From: Terriglobia bacterium
GTDB lineage: Bacteria; Acidobacteriota; Terriglobia; Terriglobales; Acidobacteriaceae
Direction: 5' to 3'
NCBI GenBank assembly: GCA_020073565.1
Contig: JAIQEY010000002.1
Location: forward strand, 62,001-126,000
DNA: 64,000 nt
Under the pieces are notes generated by a model. It worked only from the letters and a program-made list of their open reading frames with translations. It was not told where the DNA came from and did not search any database. The position numbers were made by a program, and so were the translations under genes. Below, in pieces: positions 61,544 through 64,000 of this stretch (positions are counted from its first letter, which is position 1; every line of letters begins with the position of its first letter).

Positions 61544-62425
61544 TTGAAGCGCTTCCTGCGCACGAGCGTAATCCAGACCGTGTCGGGTCTTCACTTGGAT
61601 GAAGTGATGCTCCGTCAGTTGCTCCGACGGGCGTCGCGCAATGGTCCTCTCGTGCAGGTAGTCGAGATGCACGAAACTCTGCCGCGGGACGCCGACCAGT
61701 TACGGCGCCAGCTTGAGTGGGTCGAGAAACGTTTTACGCTCATCTCCCCCGAAATTTTCTTTGGACTCTGGGATCGCACCCGGACCCCTCCAACCTGGTC
61801 CAAGCCCGCTGTCGTGTTTACGTTTGACGATGGCCGCGAAAGCAACTATACGGTAGCCGCGCCCCTGCTCGAATCCATGGGGACGCGCGGCCTGTTTTTT
61901 GTGGTGCCGGAGTTCATCGGGTTAAGGGGTAGCCAGGCTAAGGACTTCTACTATTCAAGTATCGACATTCGGGGAGTCGCCCCCACCGGGCGCGAAGAAG
62001 AATGGACGCCCATGCATCCCGAGCAACTCCGCGATCTTACTCGCCGCGGGCATTCCATCGGCAATCACACCTTGTCGCATGTAAGTCTCGCTCACCTCTC
62101 CTCGCCGGATCTGGAGCGCCAGATCCGAACCAGCGCCGAGAAGATTTCATCCTGGACCGGTACAAGAGTGGGCGCCTTCGCGTGGCCTTACTCGTGGAAC
62201 GCGATCAGCCAGAAAGCATGGGACTTGATCCGGGAAACCCATCGCTTCTGCTTTTCGCCGTGCGCCGGAACGAGCGATTGTTCCTTGGATTCGCCCCATC
62301 TGATCTGGCGAACGGAGATCGAAGCCGCCTATTCGGCTCCGGAATACCGGTTCATGTACTCAGGATGGGCCAACCCAGCATGGGCGAACAGGCGGCGGCG
62401 GCTCAAGGTGATCCTGAAGGCATAG
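61544..62425 (+). CDS. NodB-type polysaccharide deacetylase
   Basis: 293 residues from a TTG at 61544 with AAGGAA upstream. The NodB domain keeps the first motif as TFDDGRES (Asp-Asp) and the HxxxH metal site in GHSIGNHTLSHVSLAH. A third motif is in FAWPYSWNAIS. Compared with canonical enzymes the Pro after DDG is replaced by Arg, as in several cluster-encoded relatives. It would remove N- or O-acetyl groups from the glycan. No signal peptide is evident, so it may act on cytoplasmic lipid-linked units. Confidence 0.85.
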   Translation: MKRFLRTSVIQTVSGLHLDEVMLRQLLRRASRNGPLVQVVEMHETLPRDADQLRRQLEWVEKRFTLISPEIFFGLWDRTRTPPTWSKPAVVFTFDDGRESNYTVAAPLLESMGTRGLFFVVPEFIGLRGSQAKDFYYSSIDIRGVAPTGREEEWTPMHPEQLRDLTRRGHSIGNHTLSHVSLAHLSSPDLERQIRTSAEKISSWTGTRVGAFAWPYSWNAISQKAWDLIRETHRFCFSPCAGTSDCSLDSPHLIWRTEIEAAYSAPEYRFMYSGWANPAWANRRRRLKVILKA

Positions 62426-62430
62426 GCGAG

Positions 62431-62607
62431 ATGGCGATGGAGGGAGGAAACTCGTCAAGCGTTCCAATTCTGTTGCGCTCATTACGTCGTGGCGAAGTCA
62501 TTCACACAGCCTATCCGCTGCATGCATTCCACTGGATCGAGCAGTATCCTCCGAAAAAGTACGTGGGCGAGACGATCCGGCTTTGCTCCATCCCGCCGGG
62601 CGAATAA
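62431..62607 (+). CDS. Possible 58-residue ORF, or gene remnant
   Basis: A short frame starting at an ATG at 62431, directly after the deacetylase stop. The product has a patch of ordinary-looking protein (IHTAYPLHAFHWIEQYPPKK). It is the tail of a longer shadow frame that overlaps the deacetylase gene, so it may be nothing more. No clear ribosome-binding site precedes it. The rest of the gap (62608-62710) shows no gene. Confidence 0.25.
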   Translation: MAMEGGNSSSVPILLRSLRRGEVIHTAYPLHAFHWIEQYPPKKYVGETIRLCSIPPGE

Positions 62608-62710
62608 TGCTGGCTGAGCCAAAGTTATCTCAATGAGAAGGGAGTCCGCTGAAACGTGTGGCAGTTAGATTTCCGGCACTCCGGTCTGTTACCATGACGC
62701 GGACATTGCC

Positions 62711-64000
62711 GTGAATCCCTCAAACGCTTACCAAGCGGCATCGACCGCAACGGCAATCAATTCCACAAGTCTGAGAACCTGGTCGACTTCCGCCGCTGTG
62801 GTTTTGCTGGTGGTCTTTGGGGCCAACCAGTTCGCGACTGAATGGGTAGCATTCCGATCCTCTGCCCACCCCACCGGCTCCGCGGTCGATTTCCCACATT
62901 ACTACGTGGCAGCGAAGTTGGCGGGATCTGCCAACCCGAGCCAGCATCCGCTGTATTACACCGCAGTGGAGAACAAAGAGGCAGCTTTCGACCGCATCCC
63001 GCCTGATACCGAGTGGAACCGGGTAGCCCACCAGAATGGGCTGGGCAACACCTTGCATTTCAGCGCGCCACCCATTGTCGCGACATTATTGGTCCCGCTG
63101 GGAAAATTGCCCTATCAGTTGTCATTCATGGTCTGGAACATTCTCACCGATTGTTTCTTTTTTCTAGCCCTATGGGTTTGCCTGAAACTGTGCGGAGCGC
63201 TTAGCCCCGCGACCCTGCTGGTCTGCACGTTAGCGGGATTTGCCTTTCAACCCTTCATGCACACGCTGGAGAAGGGTCAGTTCGGGGCTCTACTCCTGTT
63301 GACGTGGTCCGCCGCGATTCTTTTCGCAGACAAGAAACAGGACATTGCTTCCGCGCTCATGCTGGCTCTGGCCACGATCGTGAAAATCACCCCCGTTCTG
63401 GCTGTCGGTGTATTCGTGGTCCGCCGCCGCTGGAAATGGCTCGCGGCCTATACGCTGTGGATGACCATCCTCATAGGGATCGGTGTGTGGCACCTTGGGG
63501 TGGAGAATCACCGCTTGTACCTTGCCAAGCTCTCAGCGCTCTCGTGCGGCGTTCCCGGGCCGTATAACTACTCCCTCACGGGAATTGTGCAGAACGCTTA
63601 CTACGGAGACATTCTGGGTTACGGTCATATGCCCGCGCAAACTCCCAGAGGATTGTGTGCCGTCGACAAAATGCTGGGACTTGCCGTCTACGTTGCCGTC
63701 CTGGCATTCCTGTGGAAGAAGAATCAGCGCGGCGACATCAGCTGGGATCTGGTAGTCATGTCGCTGATCACTCTTTTGATAGCGCCCTTCACGTGGCGAC
63801 ATTACTATGTCCTGGAGATTCTTCCATTGATGTTTGTCTGGTTCCTCCTCAAAGCCGGAAGATTCTCGCGCCCAGGCTGGGTTCTGATCGTGGCAACTAT
63901 TTGCACGCTGGTCGCGGGAACTGGTTACCCGGATTACTTGCAGAACCACATGACTAGTGGACCAATAAGGGTGTGTCTGGTTGGCTTGCTTCCACTCTCG
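62711..64000 (+). CDS. GT87-like membrane mannosyltransferase, N-terminal part (cut by window edge)
   Basis: The frame is open from a GTG at 62711 to the window edge, 430 codons without a stop. About eight membrane helices are visible. The first extracytoplasmic loop has AVDFPHYYVAAKLAG, the DF..YY..A pattern of GT87/DUF2029 polyprenol-phosphate-mannose-dependent transferases. FQPFMHTLEKGQFGALLLL and LATIVKITPVLAVGVFVV also fit the family. It would act on the periplasmic side of the membrane. The last part of the gene is missing. Confidence 0.8.
   Translation, partial: MNPSNAYQAASTATAINSTSLRTWSTSAAVVLLVVFGANQFATEWVAFRSSAHPTGSAVDFPHYYVAAKLAGSANPSQHPLYYTAVENKEAAFDRIPPDTEWNRVAHQNGLGNTLHFSAPPIVATLLVPLGKLPYQLSFMVWNILTDCFFFLALWVCLKLCGALSPATLLVCTLAGFAFQPFMHTLEKGQFGALLLLTWSAAILFADKKQDIASALMLALATIVKITPVLAVGVFVVRRRWKWLAAYTLWMTILIGIGVWHLGVENHRLYLAKLSALSCGVPGPYNYSLTGIVQNAYYGDILGYGHMPAQTPRGLCAVDKMLGLAVYVAVLAFLWKKNQRGDISWDLVVMSLITLLIAPFTWRHYYVLEILPLMFVWFLLKAGRFSRPGWVLIVATICTLVAGTGYPDYLQNHMTSGPIRVCLVGLLPLS

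Noticed and set aside
62002..62607. 201-codon plus-strand ORF over the deacetylase gene end
   Set aside because: Most of it lies inside the deacetylase gene in another frame; only the tail after 62426 could be separate and is listed with low confidence.
1..64000. Transposases, integrases, CRISPR arrays, rRNA genes
   Set aside because: None found. The repeats seen are short palindromes without an encoded mobility protein, and no regularly spaced direct repeats occur.

Overview
The window looks like a chromosome segment of an Acidobacteriota bacterium (class Terriglobia, Koribacter/Sulfotelmatobacter-like). This is inferred from the gene mix, not from a marker gene. The mix includes long Oar-type TonB-dependent receptors with an N-terminal carboxypeptidase-regulatory-like domain, a Ser/Thr kinase fused to TPRs, a CadC-type winged helix fused to beta-propeller repeats, and short GC-rich palindromic repeats between genes. 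No rRNA, tRNA, transposase or CRISPR array was seen. Both ends of the window cut through a gene.

Left part (1-27.8 kb), mixed metabolism and regulation: two tandem Oar-like receptors (the first runs off the left edge); a GT39-like membrane glycosyltransferase; a small membrane protein; a 1171-residue fusion of GH18-like, NodB deacetylase and GT2 synthase domains; a tryptophanase-type lyase bracketed by two copies of one hairpin; a 567-residue protein of unknown function; a VapBC toxin-antitoxin pair with a promoter/operator; delta-1-pyrroline-5-carboxylate dehydrogenase; a serine beta-lactamase-like hydrolase; a Ser/Thr kinase-TPR protein; two small paralogous exported proteins; a Sel1-repeat protein; a winged-helix/PD40 protein; a PilZ protein with a LuxR-type regulator whose receiver lacks the phospho-acceptor aspartate; and an orphan corrinoid protein preceded by a perfect TGTGA-N6-TCACA palindrome.

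Right part (about 28-64 kb), a surface-glycan locus: a leftward operon encodes a Wzc-like tyrosine autokinase, a TPR protein and an O-antigen ligase-like protein. From a divergent region carrying a large inverted repeat, a rightward series begins with a complete CMP-pseudaminic-acid-type pathway (pseB, pseC, a pseF domain inside a three-domain fusion, pseG, pseH, pseI) with a MaoC-like hydratase inserted between pseH and pseI. Glycosyltransferases, a Wzx-like flippase, methyltransferases, a second O-antigen ligase-like protein and a GT39-like protein follow.

Next comes an unusual cassette: an HMGL-type aldolase with an unrecognised C-terminal domain, an acyl-AMP ligase, a cyclase-family hydrolase, an acyl carrier protein, a glycosyltransferase and a GNAT-like transferase. 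It looks like a route for making an acyl group, activating it and putting it on the glycan. The locus continues with a methyltransferase, a polysaccharide deacetylase and a GT87-like membrane protein that runs off the right edge. Many genes overlap by 4 nt, which supports co-translation. No Wza-type export channel or initiating phospho-sugar transferase was seen, so those must lie elsewhere if the pathway is Wzy-dependent.
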